This document shows, piece by piece, positions 21,859 to 33,600 of a stretch of DNA of 64,000 nt. The notes under the pieces are model-generated. The model did no database searches, had not been told where the DNA came from, and saw only the letters and a list, made by a program, of their open reading frames with translations. Source of the stretch: Trebouxia sp. TZW2008 (taxonomy: Eukaryota > Chlorophyta > Trebouxiophyceae > Trebouxiales > Trebouxiaceae); the NCBI GenBank assembly GCA_002118135.1, contig BDIU01000246.1:222007-286006 (forward strand), written 5' to 3'. The position numbers and the translations under genes are program-made. The first letter of the stretch is position 1. The number at the start of each line of letters is the position of its first letter.

Positions 21859-24800
21859 ATGAGGGGCGGGTGGTGTGTCTTTGACAGGCCTGCCAACTCA
21901 CCTGGCTTGCTTGCGGCCGAGCGCCCCTGGGGGTCGGAAACAAGCACAAGCTACAGCGTTAGCAGCTTTCCCTTGCAAACAAAGTCTTCCAGAGCCCCCT
22001 CAAACCGAGATGCTCACCGTCTGAGCTTCTCACTGTCTCCTGAGGGTAATCAGCCCAGTGGCAAGCATCCCAAGTTTGCTGCAAGCAGCGCACATTGCTT
22101 GAAGCAGCAGAGGCGCCAAAGTCCTTTGAATGCTTTTGCATCTATCAGCAGTGCAATGTCTGACAGATTCAGCATAGGCAGGAGCAAGCAGCAGAGGCCA
22201 AGACAGACAACAATGGCCTGTGAGTTTTCCAGTCCGCAGCCAGACATGCATGCCAGTCAGCATAGCTGCTCTCTATCACACAAGCCCTCATTACTCATGA
22301 CAAACAGCAAATGTCGAAATCATCAACAGCAAAGCCAATTCGTGAGTCTAGATTGTTTTGAGCTGTGCGACACGCCCAGCACATCAAGTTTTCACCCCCG
22401 CTTTGCATCCATCTCTTTGGCTCAGAGACCAAAGCGCAAACGCCAGCCTGTCAACATTGGGTCACAGTCCTTCCCTCAGTCAGTTGCAGTCCAGTCGTCT
22501 ACATCAACCCAGCAAGGCAGCAGATCAGGCCCTGTAATGGACCTTGCTCAAAATTCAGCCACTGGGTTTTCATCCACATCAGTCTATCCAGGCAGCAGGT
22601 CAAGCCCAGCAATGGACTCAGCTCAGGGTTCAGCCACAGTGTTTGAGTTCTCGTCCATGTCAGCGTACAAAGGCAGCAGATCAAGCCCTATAACAGACTC
22701 AGCTCAGGCCCCAGCCACAGTGTTTGATTTCTCATCTGCAACAGCCCGTCAAGGAGGCCCTGTGATGGACTTGGCCCAAAACTCAGCCACAGTGTTTGGG
22801 GCCTCAGATGCACAGGAACACAGGGGCAAAGGAGGGGCAGATGTAAAAGCCACTGGCCATCAGCTTAAGAAGTCTGTGCTGAAAATGCCTTCGCAGCTCC
22901 GGCGCTTGTTCGCTGGAGCCTTTGCAGGCAAGCGTTTCTGGCATTCCTGTGTCACACCACGTGGTGGTCCGTTTTCAACGTGCATCCTCAAGTGGTGTTG
23001 TGAGCTTGATGTGATCTGGAGGCATGGTTTCATGAACAATAAAGGCCTATAAGAGGGTGTTTTACTTGGATTTTTTGGTTGATTTTCAGAGTATAGCGCA
23101 GCTTGGTAGCGTATCTGTTCTGGGAGCGTGCGACATGAAAGTTGCGTGATAAATTTTAGGCAAATACAACAGAGCGAGGCCTCCATTCTACTATTCCAGC
23201 ATGCGTTTTGATTCATCATGTCTGATTGACACAGTAGCATCATGCCATGAACCGCAAGCTGCAAGCAATGCAGAGATTATGTGGCTTATGCTGTTGATCC
23301 CTGCAGGTGCTTTGTCAAAGACCACAATTGCTCCTATAGAGACTATCAGGATGCAGGTCATGGGCAACAAGGTGCGCATTTGACAGCCATGAGGTTTAAC
23401 AAATGTTGACATTTGCACAACCCTGGCGTCAGCTTTATGTCGCAGACATTGCTACATCAGGGGATCACATGAGCCGAATCCCATGACTGTCATTGGTTTT
23501 TTGAGGGCTTGCAACAATGGAAGATTGCCTTGTTTGGCAGCAGTTCCCTCCCTTTGCCTTCAGATTGCTCTCAAGCTTGTCCTTTGCATCTCATAGCTGT
23601 ACAGAATAGCTTCTGCCGTGAGCATCTGCCTTGTGTCCCTGCCTTCACAATTTTCTGCTTTGCAAATGTGAGCTGGGTTGGCGATGCCGGGCTCTTGTAT
23701 CCTCACAGCATACATGATACGCTAAGCCTTCACAGTTTTCTGCTTTGTAAAAGTGAGCTGGATTGGCAATGCAGGGCACTGTCATGGAATCAATTGGAAG
23801 GACTTGGGCGCGCAAAGGCATTCTGGGGTTTTTCAGCGGCAACTCTGCAGGTACTGCACTGCTGTATGCATCAAGGTGTCTCCTCCAAAGAATTGGGGCA
23901 TGTTAGACTTAGACAATTGCACTGCATGTGGTGTTCACTGTTGCAGACTGCTGCACAGTAACAACAAGCGTCTGTACTGTCAAGATGGGCTGTGTCTTGC
24001 AATCCCTACCATACAGGTCCAACTGTAATGATCTTGGCCTGACACATGTGTGTACACAACATGTTGCATAGCTTGACATGTACATCATGGTACTTATGTT
24101 TTTAGCTTTTGAGACTGGCAAAAAACTCAAATTTGCTTTTTGTCTATATGACAGACCCCCATATTTCAGGCCCCTTGCACTGCTAAGATGCATGTGATTG
24201 TGTGCAGACATGCTGCAAGCGATGCCGTAATAAGCTTACGAGTCAAGTTGCTTTGTTGCCTACAAGAAGCTGCTGATGTGCATGTGTTTCTTTGCAGACA
24301 TTGTGTGGGTGATACTGTCAAAAGCCATAGAGCGGATGTGTTTTGATACCTACAAGAAGATAACATGCTTGATTTGTTTGCAGACATTGTGCTGGTGATC
24401 CGATCAAACGCCATGGCATTGACATGCTTTCAGGTGCATGTGTTTACTTGCAGATATTCTGTGTCTGGTACTGTCAAAAGTCATAGAGCTGACGTGCTTT
24501 GATACCTACAAGAAAAAAACATGCTTGAGTTTGTTTACATAAATGTAGCCGGCAATGCTGCCAAAGCCATAGAGTTGACATGCTTTGACCCCTACAAGAA
24601 GCTGCTGACGTGCACGTATTTGTTTGCAGACATACTGCGAGTGATGCCGTCAAAAGCCATCGAGCTGACATGCTTTGATGCGTACAAGAGGCTGCTGAGT
24701 CACAAGGATGAGGAGGGCAAGCTGTATCGGCCGGGGCCGTTGCTAACAGGCCTTGCAGGAGCAGCTGCAGGTAATACTTTTTGGAACAGGACATATTCCA

Positions 24801-27041
24801 GACTTGCACATTGAGTTTGTTTGACTGTCTCAGATGGCAAAGGACCCTCGCTCACAGGACTTGCAGGAGCAGCTGCAGGTAATCATTCACGCAACCCAAA
24901 CAATGGTCAGTGTCATGGCAATTACATTTATCAGCAAATGACTGGATGTGCCGGTGGGTACGCATGCGTGCAAGTTCGTGAGCAAGTGGCTAGTAAGTGT
25001 CTGCACATGTGGGACGCAGAGATCGAGTGAGTGAGACAGTCAGTGAGCAGAGTGTGAATTACTGAGCTAGTTAATGAGGAAGAGAGAATCAGCGAGGAGG
25101 TGGGTCAATGAGTGCGCGAGTTAAGACTTGAATGCCTAAACAACTCAACGAATGAAAGGCAGGTGCATGCATGCATGGTAGCTGATTGAGGGAATGAACG
25201 TCCAATCAAATGGACACCAAATTGATTTTGACAGAGTCTCTTGACAGGTGCCACCTCAAGAGTGGGGCTGCATTCTTTGGGAACCTTGAGAACATGCCAG
25301 ACAACAGCCCCAACTAGATTCATGCAAGACTGTGGGCATGCATGAGTGGCCACACAGTGACCAAATGAATTGGTCTAATCACATCCTGACTCTGCCTTTG
25401 GTTCTGACAGGTGCCACCTCAACAGTGGGGCTGTACCCTTTGGAGACCTTGAGAACCCGGCTGGCCATGGGAGATTATGACAGCTTGATGCACGCAGTCA
25501 GAATTATCACTGCAGAGGAGGGCTTCATGGCCTTCTATCAGGTCAGCCCTTGCTTCCTGCTCTTCTTGTCAGTGGAGTCTGCATCACATCAGTACAGTAA
25601 ACTCTCTTTGTAAGGACACTCGATGTAAGGACACTCTCAATCTAAGGACAACACCATTGGTGACCAATCACTGCATTCTGGCTGCAGTTGTCCCTCTGAG
25701 TAAGGACAATTCGATGTAAGGACAAATTTCTTGGTGACCAAAGCGGTCGTTACAAAGAGAGTTTACTGTACAAAGAAGTCGTGGGCAGCATTGCTAACAC
25801 ACCTTACTCAGATAGCATGCTGCTAGTGCTTGGTGTGCTCACTGCAGCATGTGTGTACAGTCAACGTGTGTACAGTAAACTCTCTCTGTAACAACTGCTT
25901 TGGTAACCAAAAAGTTTGTCCTTACATCGAATTGTCCTTACTCAGAGGGACCACTGCAGTCAGAATGCAGTGACTGATTACCAATGGCGCTGTCCTTACA
26001 TCGAGATTGTCCTTACATCAAGTCTCCTTACATGAGAGTGTACTGCTGTTGGCTTTGTGTGCTGCAAGTTGAACTTCACTGCCCCCTGCCTTATGGTCTG
26101 CGCGCCCTGCTGCCTACTGCACACAAGATGAAACTTGAGGGATCAAGGCTCTGAGGAAGTGCTGACTGCCACACAGGGAATTCAAGCCAGCTTGATAGGG
26201 ATTCTGCCATACGCTGCCATAAGGCTGGGAGTGTATGACGGCTTGAAGTGGAGTCACAGGAAGGTGACCAAGAAGGAGAAGATCCCGCCCATTCCCACAG
26301 CGCTGTATGGTGCCTTTGCTGGCCTGGTGTCTGCATCTGCCACTTTCCCTGTAGAAGTTGTCAGGTAAGAAAAGGCCAGACACCCTTGAATGTTTGGGTT
26401 TTGTCCAGTTCTGCCATTCTAAAATGACGTGACTGCTGCCATCTGCGGTTCTGCTGGCTTGATGTCTGCATCAGCCACATTCCCTGTAGAAGTTGTGAGG
26501 TAAGAACATGAAGTTGTGGGGTAAGACCATGCTAAACATCTCTTGTGCCTGCTTGGTTGCTGTCCACTTCTGCAAGCAGAGAAACAGCAGGCAAATTGCC
26601 TTGCTCATGCAGAACACACTGCATCTTGCTGTAAAGCCGCACGCTGCTTATGCTGGCCAGATTCAGCTAATTGATGAACACCCTGAATCTGGACAGCATA
26701 AGCAGCGTGCGGCAGCTAGTTGTCACTGTATGCACTGCCCATGTGTGGCAGTCTTGACCATTCTGGCTTCTTTATTTGTTACATGTCTACCTATTTGGTG
26801 CTCTGGAAGCAGGCGGCCAGATTGCACTGATGAGCATGTTTACGTTCCATGTTTCTGTAGACGCAGAATGATGGTGGGCACTGCCAAGGGATCCACCTTC
26901 ACAGCCCTGACAAACATTGCACGAACAGAAGGGTGGCGAAGTCTGTACAAGGGCATTGGTTTGACATGGGCCAAGCAGGCTCCACAATATGCCGTCACCT
27001 TCCTTGTTTACGACAAGATTAAGGAAATTTTGGAAGTTTGA
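21859..27041 (+). CDS. Mitochondrial carrier family protein, Brittle1-like, with long N-terminal extension
   Basis: Brittle1-type carriers exchange adenine nucleotides or ADP-glucose across plastid or mitochondrial inner membranes. Exons: 21859-22927, 23307-23371, 23775-23850, 24630-24770, 25411-25541, 26177-26364, 26861-27041; phases match throughout and the product is about 616 residues. The C-terminal 280 residues hold three carrier repeats with signatures APIETIR, YPLETLR and FPVEVVR, and BT1 landmarks GNSADILRVMPSKAIE and GILPYAAIRLGVYD. The N-terminal 330 residues are Ser/Gln-rich and include four 26-27-residue repeats (GSRS.P..D.AQ..AT.F) at 22511-22810, unusual for the family; the true start may lie at a later Met. 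Intron 1 is GC-AG (TTTGCAG then GCAAGC). Introns contain many exon-boundary copies, two MITEs and a long hairpin. Family sure; substrate and organelle not. Confidence 0.88.
22511..22815 (+). repeat. Four coding repeats in the carrier N-terminal extension
   Basis: Units start at about 22511, 22589, 22670 and 22750 (78-81 bp). Each encodes a variant of GSRSSPAMDSAQGSATVF; the last is shortened at its start. Frame is kept, so expansion occurred as coding sequence. Confidence 0.85.
23643..23774 (+). repeat. Duplicated acceptor region of carrier intron 2
   Basis: The stretch 23643-23710 (CTTCACAATTTTCTGCTTTG, then GAGCTGGGTTGGC) recurs at 23727-23774 directly before exon 3. The upstream copy has lost the exonic part. 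Confidence 0.75.
24200..24628 (+). repeat. Five decoy copies of carrier exon 4 in intron 3
   Basis: Copies at about 24203-24285, 24286-24365, 24366-24433, 24434-24527 and 24528-24613 repeat the polypyrimidine tract, CAG acceptor and first 60-70 nt of exon 4, which encode DILRVMPSKAIELTCF. Copy 1 has a stop (TAA), copy 5 has lost its acceptor, and copies 2, 3 and 4 stay open across the homologous part (copy 4 reads DILCLVLSKVIELTCFDTYK). None has the downstream half of the exon or its donor. The period is about 85 bp. Confidence 0.92.
24835..24878 (+). repeat. Exon-echo of the donor end of carrier exon 4
   Basis: The last 40 nt of exon 4 (encoding LTGLAGAAAG) are repeated 65 bp into intron 4 with an intact donor (GCAG then GTAATC; functional GCAG then GTAATA). 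Confidence 0.9.
25240..25312 (+). repeat. Exon-echo of the 5' end of carrier exon 5
   Basis: A copy of the acceptor and first 55 nt of exon 5 (GACAG then GTGCCACCTCAA) lies 160 bp upstream; it diverges after the sequence equivalent to LETLR. Confidence 0.88.
25595..25768. mobile_element. MITE copy 1, TA-flanked, 174 bp
   Basis: The ends are perfect inverted repeats, CAGTAAACTCTCTTTGTAA at the left and its reverse complement at the right. TA flanks both ends (25593-25594 and 25769-25770). The interior carries TAAGGACA direct repeats and no coding. Tc1/mariner- or pogo-like termini with a TA target duplication are inferred. It sits in carrier intron 5. Confidence 0.85.
25873..26045. mobile_element. 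MITE copy 2, inverted relative to copy 1
   Basis: About 173 bp related to 25595-25768 but in the opposite orientation. The left end is CAGTAAACTCTC and preceded by TA; the right end (GAGAGTGTACTG) is eroded and its TA flank is lost. Same intron. Confidence 0.8.
26447..26525 (+). repeat. Exon-echo of the donor end of carrier exon 6 (two units)
   Basis: The stretch 26447-26499 repeats the last 53 nt of exon 6 with an intact donor (GAAGTTGTGAG then GTAAGA; functional GAAGTTGTCAG then GTAAGA). A second truncated unit (GAAGTTGTGG then GGTAAGA) follows at 26511-26523. Confidence 0.9.
26636..26713. repeat. Long perfect-stem hairpin in carrier intron 6
   Basis: Arms 26636-26666 and 26683-26713 are inverted repeats of 31 nt with one mismatch, separated by a 16-nt loop. 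Left arm begins GCCGCACGCTGCTTATGCTG. It could be a small-RNA precursor or a recent palindromic insertion. Confidence 0.85.
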
Positions 27042-27681
27042 CATGGACACAGTCGACAACCCTGTCAATGTAGGCCGCCATCAAATTCGATGCAACTCTG
27101 CAATGTGCTGTAGCTAAGTAATTTGCTTAGTTAATCCCATACGTTGTTGGACTTGAGTGGGGTTGAGTGGTGAGCTAGTCAGTGTGTTACGCTGGTTGCT
27201 TCTTGTTGCAGTACAGTAGTCTCTAATTACGGTGTGCATCAGATGTATTGCACACAGCTATGCGACTCACAGTTGACCAGCACTCTTTGACATCCATTTC
27301 ATTCAAACAATTTATGGCTCGGAAATAACGTTGGTTTCTGTCACAGTTTCAAATTTGTGTGTCCTAGGGACACACAGGAGTCCTAGGCTGAACTCAAAAG
27401 CACCTGTATCACAAGATGCTGCGTGAAACCAGCAACCATGCCCCTGGAAATCTTGCACATCAGCGGCTGCCGGCAATGCAGAAGCAGCTTGACCACTCCA
27501 CAATGACATAACAAGCCGCTGCAAGAACTGTCAGCAACAGCTACTCACAATCATTTATTGTAGATGCTGACCGACTCAAAAGACTGCTTGATGCACACTG
27601 CACAGTACAGACCCTCTACAATGCCTGTCAGACTCCGTACCACATACATTTTCGACCAAAATCTGTTGAAAAAGGTACAAC
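27042..27681. other. Convergent intergenic region, carrier / GH1
   Basis: 640 bp containing both 3' ends. No gene seen. Confidence 0.4.
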
Positions 27682-30600
27682 TCAAGTGCCAGCTGTGACA
27701 GGATCCTCATCACTGTTGGCCTCTTCAGCATCCTCAATCTGATCCTCTGAAAACCCCTCCTTCTTCATGTATTTCCGCTCTTCTCTGTCATCTGCCTGCT
27801 CTTTCTCACTTTCACTCTTTTGGTTGTTAGACTTCTTCTGCTTGGCTAGTTCTTTGCCCAGCTTGTCAGGCAGCTCAGCATACCATTTCTTGATGACCTG
27901 AACAGAGGCACAGATGAGATGATATGCAGCGTTGATTGCGCTTCTATGGCTGTGCTGTTTCCAAGCAGCAATCAGTTGCAGGGGCTCCTGATGACTGAGC
28001 AGCATCACGTCATGCTGGCTTTGTTGCGTCTGCCATCACTCGAACTCATCAACTGGCAAGCAGGGAAAGCAACACAATACTGAGCCAAAACCATCGCCCA
28101 AAGCGACGCTCAGTCACAGAGCGACTGTATGCCAGCTACAAGGTGCTCAGCAGCAATCAGGTTTCAGGTATTGCATTGCCATGACAACTCCTTAGTGAGA
28201 TCAGGACACTTACAGCTTACAAGCACAAGACGCAGCAATTGTGGTACCTTGGAGCCATCTTTGAGTCTTCGCTTGGCTGGGTCACCCCACTCTGGGTTGA
28301 ACTCATACAGCCCAAACTTCAGCTCATATGCAAATGCCCACTCAAAGTTGTCTACAAGTGTCCAGTAGAAGAAACCTCTCACATCATAGCCGTCTTCAAC
28401 AGCCCGCTGGACCTGCACCACAAACGACAGTAAATGAAGTATTGCTTGAGGTAAAAATTGCAGTGAGCAGCTTGTCATCCAATGTGCATGCTGCAGACTC
28501 CACAGCAGCATTCAGCATATGCTACCGCCACAACCATTTGCAAAAAGCTGATTGCCGAAGCCAGCCATGCAAGATGCTATGGTGGCTAAGATGCAATGCT
28601 CCTGGCAGCTGCATGCCAAGGCTGCCAGGTTTGCAGGTTCATGACCGCTTGTGACGACCATGAGAGCATATGATGTGCTCTGCCTGTATTCATTGTAAAT
28701 GTGGGCTAGGCAGGCTCAGCAGGCCCATCTAGGTACGTACAGAAGCAATCAACTGTCTCCAACCAGTTCAATCATGTGCTAATCTAAACCATTTATATTG
28801 GACATGCAGTTTGCAGACAAGTACCATCAGAGGCAGCAATACAAGGAAGAAGCATTATGCAGCAACATAATGCAGGCGCCAGCAGCATGACCGCCGCATA
28901 GACGAGCCGGGAATTCACCGCACAGCTTGTACCACTACAGTTGTGACAGCGTCAGGCAAAGATGACAGACAGAACGACCTGTGAATTGACCTGTGAATTG
29001 AATGGCATGATTTGCCTCTTTCAGGTAGCCATTGATCCACTCCTTCCTGAAGAGTGCTTTGCAAGAGGTGTGCAACTCCCAGTCATGTATATGAGCATTA
29101 CCAACAGCAGCATCGCTAACAGCAACGCCATTGCAATAAACATGACACCAAATGGCATGACTCACCTCTTTCAGGTAGCCGTTGATCCACTCGCTCCTCT
29201 CTGAGATGTCCTTGGTGAGTGCAGTGCCGTTCTCAGTGATGTACATGGACATCACTGACACAAGTGCAGTGTACATGGTCAAAAGCAGTCTCACTCACCC
29301 CTTTCAGGTAACCTTAGATCCACTAACTCTGTTTGGAGTGTGAGTGGATTGCCATTTTCATGTGATGTACATGGGCATCACCAACAACAGCATCACTGGC
29401 AGCAACGCCAGTGCAATGAATGTAACAGCACATGGCATGGCTCACCTCTTTCAGGTAGCCGTTGATCCACTCACTCCTCCCACAGGTGTCCTTGGTGAGT
29501 GGTGTGCAACTCTCAGTCATGTATGTGAGCATCAACAACAATAGCATCACTGGCAGCAACGCCAGTGCAGTGGACATGACATCAAATGGCATGGCCAACC
29601 TCTTTCAGGTAGCCATTGATCCACTCGCTCCTCTCTGGAGTGTCCTTGGTGAGTGGAGTGCCGTTCTCAGTGATGTACATAGGCACGCCCAGTTTGCTGC
29701 CATAGGTGATGGACCTGTACAAGGAAGGGGGGTACATGGGGTAGCCCATCTCAGTGGTGCCCCTGTGCCCTCTGCTTTTAGGCTGCAGGTTCAGCCCCAC
29801 AATGCCCCTGCAACAATGCAGCACAAAAGTCACATTGATTGGTCCCGTAACAAACACGTGGACATGGGCAGACCCAGCTTGCTGCTGTAAGTGATGGACC
29901 TGTATAGGGAAGAGGTGGGGGGGGCTACATGGGGTAGCCCATCTCAGTGGTGCTTCGATGCCCTCTGCTCTTAGGCTGCAGACTCAGCCCCACCATGCCC
30001 CTGCAACAATGCAGCACACAAGTCACATTGACTTGTCCCGTCACAAATGTGTGTGCATGCAGCTCCAGCTTGCTGGTGTAGGTGATGGCTCTGTACAGGG
30101 TGGGTTCATGGGGTAGCCCATCTCAGTGGTGCCTTGGTGCTCTCTGCTTTCAGGCTGCAGATTCAGCCCCACAATGACCCTGCAACAACGCAGCACACCA
30201 GTCACATTGATTGCTCCCGTCACAAACATGTGTACACAGGCACGCCCAGCTTGCTGCTGTAGGTGATGGACCTGTATAGGGTGGGTGGGTACATGGGAGA
30301 TCCCATCTCAGCGGTGCCCCTGTGCCCTCTGCTTTCAACTGCAGATTTTGCCCCACAATACCCCTGCAACCGTGCAGCTATGAATTGAGAGTACTGCTGT
30401 ACTACAAAGGGCAGGGACAACGACGCAAACACCAACTACACTACTGGACTCCATATCAGACAAATATACATGAGTCATTGTCTAAATCATGCAGGCATGG
30501 ACAAAGACCATGCTTGCTGCTGTACGCTGTGCAGCAGCAAGATGAGCACATTACTTGGCGTAATGAGCACATTACTTGGCGTAATGATTGATGCCCAGCC

Positions 30601-33600
30601 AGTCACAGCCATGCTGGCCGTTTTGGTCTGCCAATTCAAGGCTGGCAGCCGCCAAATCAGCACAAAAGCTTGGATCTGAGAAATTGGAAGTGCTTGTAAT
30701 CAACAATGCCAAACCTTTACCTGGCGTAGTGATTAATGCCGAGCCAGTCACAGCCAGGCTTGCCCTTGGGGTCTTCCCAGTGCAGGTGGCGAAAGGGCGG
30801 CAGCCAGTGGTGAAACACTCCCTCTTGCAGCCATCGCATCACCGTCTCATTGCCCCAAACCCGGTTGCCTGCTCTGCACGCTGCCCTGTAGCACAGTCAA
30901 ATTTGATTGGTAGCCAGTGGTGAATACTCCCTCTTGCAGCCGTCGCATCACCGTCTCATTGCCCCAAACCTGGTTGCCTGCTCTGCACGCTGCCCTGCAG
31001 CATAACAAATTGGTAAGGTGAATGCGATAGATACTAGCAGCCTTGGCATATGGCCTTGCACAGCCAACATACCAGGATCTACGCATCGGCAGAACTTTGC
31101 TGCCATTGTTGATTACGTTCAATGCAAATGATCCCATCGTCAGGGACTGCCTGCTTGTGTTTAAATGCAACAGGAATACAACCTTGCAGCCAGCTGGTTG
31201 CAACAGCATGACCTGACAGTGCACACAGAAAACTGCTGCTGTTGACCTCTACAATGCATTGTGTGCTGGACCTATCAGGATGGCTTGCGTGCTGTGCAGA
31301 ATGCATGCCTTGTTGAGGTACTGCAACAGCGCTTGAGAAAAAGCAAGGGCTGTCCTGACATGGGTGTTGACCTGAGGTGTGCCTAGAAGCAGAAGAGGTA
31401 CTGCAACAGCCAACAATTCCAAACAAGACAAGCAAGGGCATTGCTAACCTGACATGTGCATACAGAATGCCGCTCCCCTTGGGCTCCGTCCAGAAGACAT
31501 TGTGCACCAAGCCCACCAGCACATCCTGACCCCCTGTACCCACATATCAATGTGAGTCTGATTTACCTTTCTGTTGATTATATTTGAGTATTGTGGTTGG
31601 CGACGTGAAAATGTGTAGATACTAGTCTGGTGGGCTGCAGTTGCCATACCAAACTCTGACGCCAGGAGAGACCGAGTGGGTGGTCATTGCACAACGTTGT
31701 CACTACAAAGCTGACATTGGCTGAGGCCATAGTATGAGCGGCATGTGAAGCTGCAGTCGGTGTACCTGGCATGCTCTTAATGGCTCTGTAAGCCTCTGCA
31801 TGCGCTCTCAACATATGTAGCAACACCAAACCAGCTTCCTGCATAACAACCCAGCCTTCATCTTTGCCACACCCACAACTTTAACCTGCTGATGATATAT
31901 GAGAATTTTGCAGTATGACAAGCACAGGATGGAGTCTGAGTCTGAAACGTAAAAAAAAGTCATGCAAGGCTCAGCTTGTGTTGGTAGGGTTGCAGAGGAC
32001 ATAAGATTTTGGCGTACCCTGACATGCACGCAGAGGACAAGAAGGTTTAGCTTACCTTAAAATGCATTAGGAGACCAGGTGGGTGGTTGCCAGCAATGTA
32101 GGCACACATGGCATGCACACCTGGCTCATTGAAGGTTGCCCACATCTTGCTCCTGTAACCTGCGACAACAGCACAGCATTCATTCATTCATTCATTGTAA
32201 ATGTGGGCTAGGCAGGCTCAGCAGGCCCATCTAGGTACGTACAGAAGCAATCAACTGTCTCCAATCAGCATGTATTGTCAGATCCTGACTGTCAGCCCAA
32301 TGCGATGTCTTGCTATGCTCTTCTTCTGCTGCCCACTTGCTGGCTGTCAACACAATCAGATCTCAACAGCAAGACCTGATGGGCTAAGAGTGACAGGGAC
32401 AAACAAAAAACATACGAGATATTGTATGCCAGAGGCAGCATGATTCATTGCGACAGTCCTTGGAGGTCTCTTGACCAAGCAATGTAGGATGCGCCATGAA
32501 CCAGGCAGTGTGTCAATGTATTCCAGATCACTATGCATTCTTATACGCATGATGAGTGTGCACTTGGCTGGGCGATAGTCTAGCATGTCAGGCAAATTGC
32601 AAAATGAGCATGACACTCACCAAAATGTTTGAAGGCTAGCTTGGCCCATTCTACATAGTATTTGATGTTGTCAGGGTTGAGCCAGCCGCCCAACTCATCA
32701 AACCATCTTGGGTGTACAAACCAATGTAATGTGACATTAGCCTCCATGTCATGCCTGCAAGTTGCATTGTTCAGCACAAGCATGCAGATGAACATGGCTC
32801 CACAATATGTGATCTGGCCGGTGTCATCTTTCACAGGGGTCATGAGACACACCGAGTCAATGTCTGCAAGTAATCGCTGTACAATCTCACTGGTCAGCAG
32901 ATGTTCAACGAAAGATGCTGATGCATAATTGCATCAAGCAACACTGTCATCGGCTGCATAAGTGCATTGTGAAACAACTTGTCTTGCGTAGGATTGCTTT
33001 GCGGCTGCGCAATAACCATGGCAGGTGCAACACAAAACAGCCTGGCGAGAAAAGGTACTGCTTGAAGCAATTGCAACAACTGTTAACACATTGCAAGAAG
33101 ACTTTCTTTGAGGCAGTGCTCACTTGTCTATACAGTCAAACATCTGGTGGTATCTCTGTATGGCGCTCTCATCTATGTGGCCTTGAGCTGGCATGATACG
33201 ACTCCATTCAATGGAAATCCTGAAGCCGTTTGAGCCTGCATGAACGCAATCAGATGCAGCCATGTTTTCCAAATGCAATGGCCAGCATAGTATGCTTGCT
33301 GAAAAGATGCAAACAGGATGTGATCTTTGCTCTTGTGAGACATGGCTGGATGGAGGAACTTTGCAGCTATAACACGCCTATATGTGTCTTCATTCAGCCT
33401 CAAAAAAGCATAATGCGCCTACCTAGCTCTTTAGCAAGCCTGATGTCTTGCGCATAATTGTTCCAGAAGTCACTTGACTTCCCTATGCGCTCATTGTTCA
33501 TGATGACCGACTTGCCCAGCCTGTTCCATGAAGTGCTCAGCGTGAGCCCAGACTGTGCAGCAGGTTTAAGACTTGATGTGTCTCCAGTTGATACGCCAAA

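Noticed and set aside
24200..24628. Regularly spaced repeats that might suggest a CRISPR-like array
   Set aside because: The repeats are diverged exon 4 copies with splice acceptors in a eukaryotic intron; there are no unique spacers of constant length and no cas genes.
26508..26860. A continuous open frame running into the last carrier exon
   Set aside because: Only 26861-27041 matches the carrier family; the upstream part contains the hairpin and an echo copy and is intronic by phase and acceptor.
29900..30376. A second complete GH1 gene in tandem
   Set aside because: Only parts of exons 8 and 9 are repeated, with stops and frameshifts; no other GH1 exons are duplicated.
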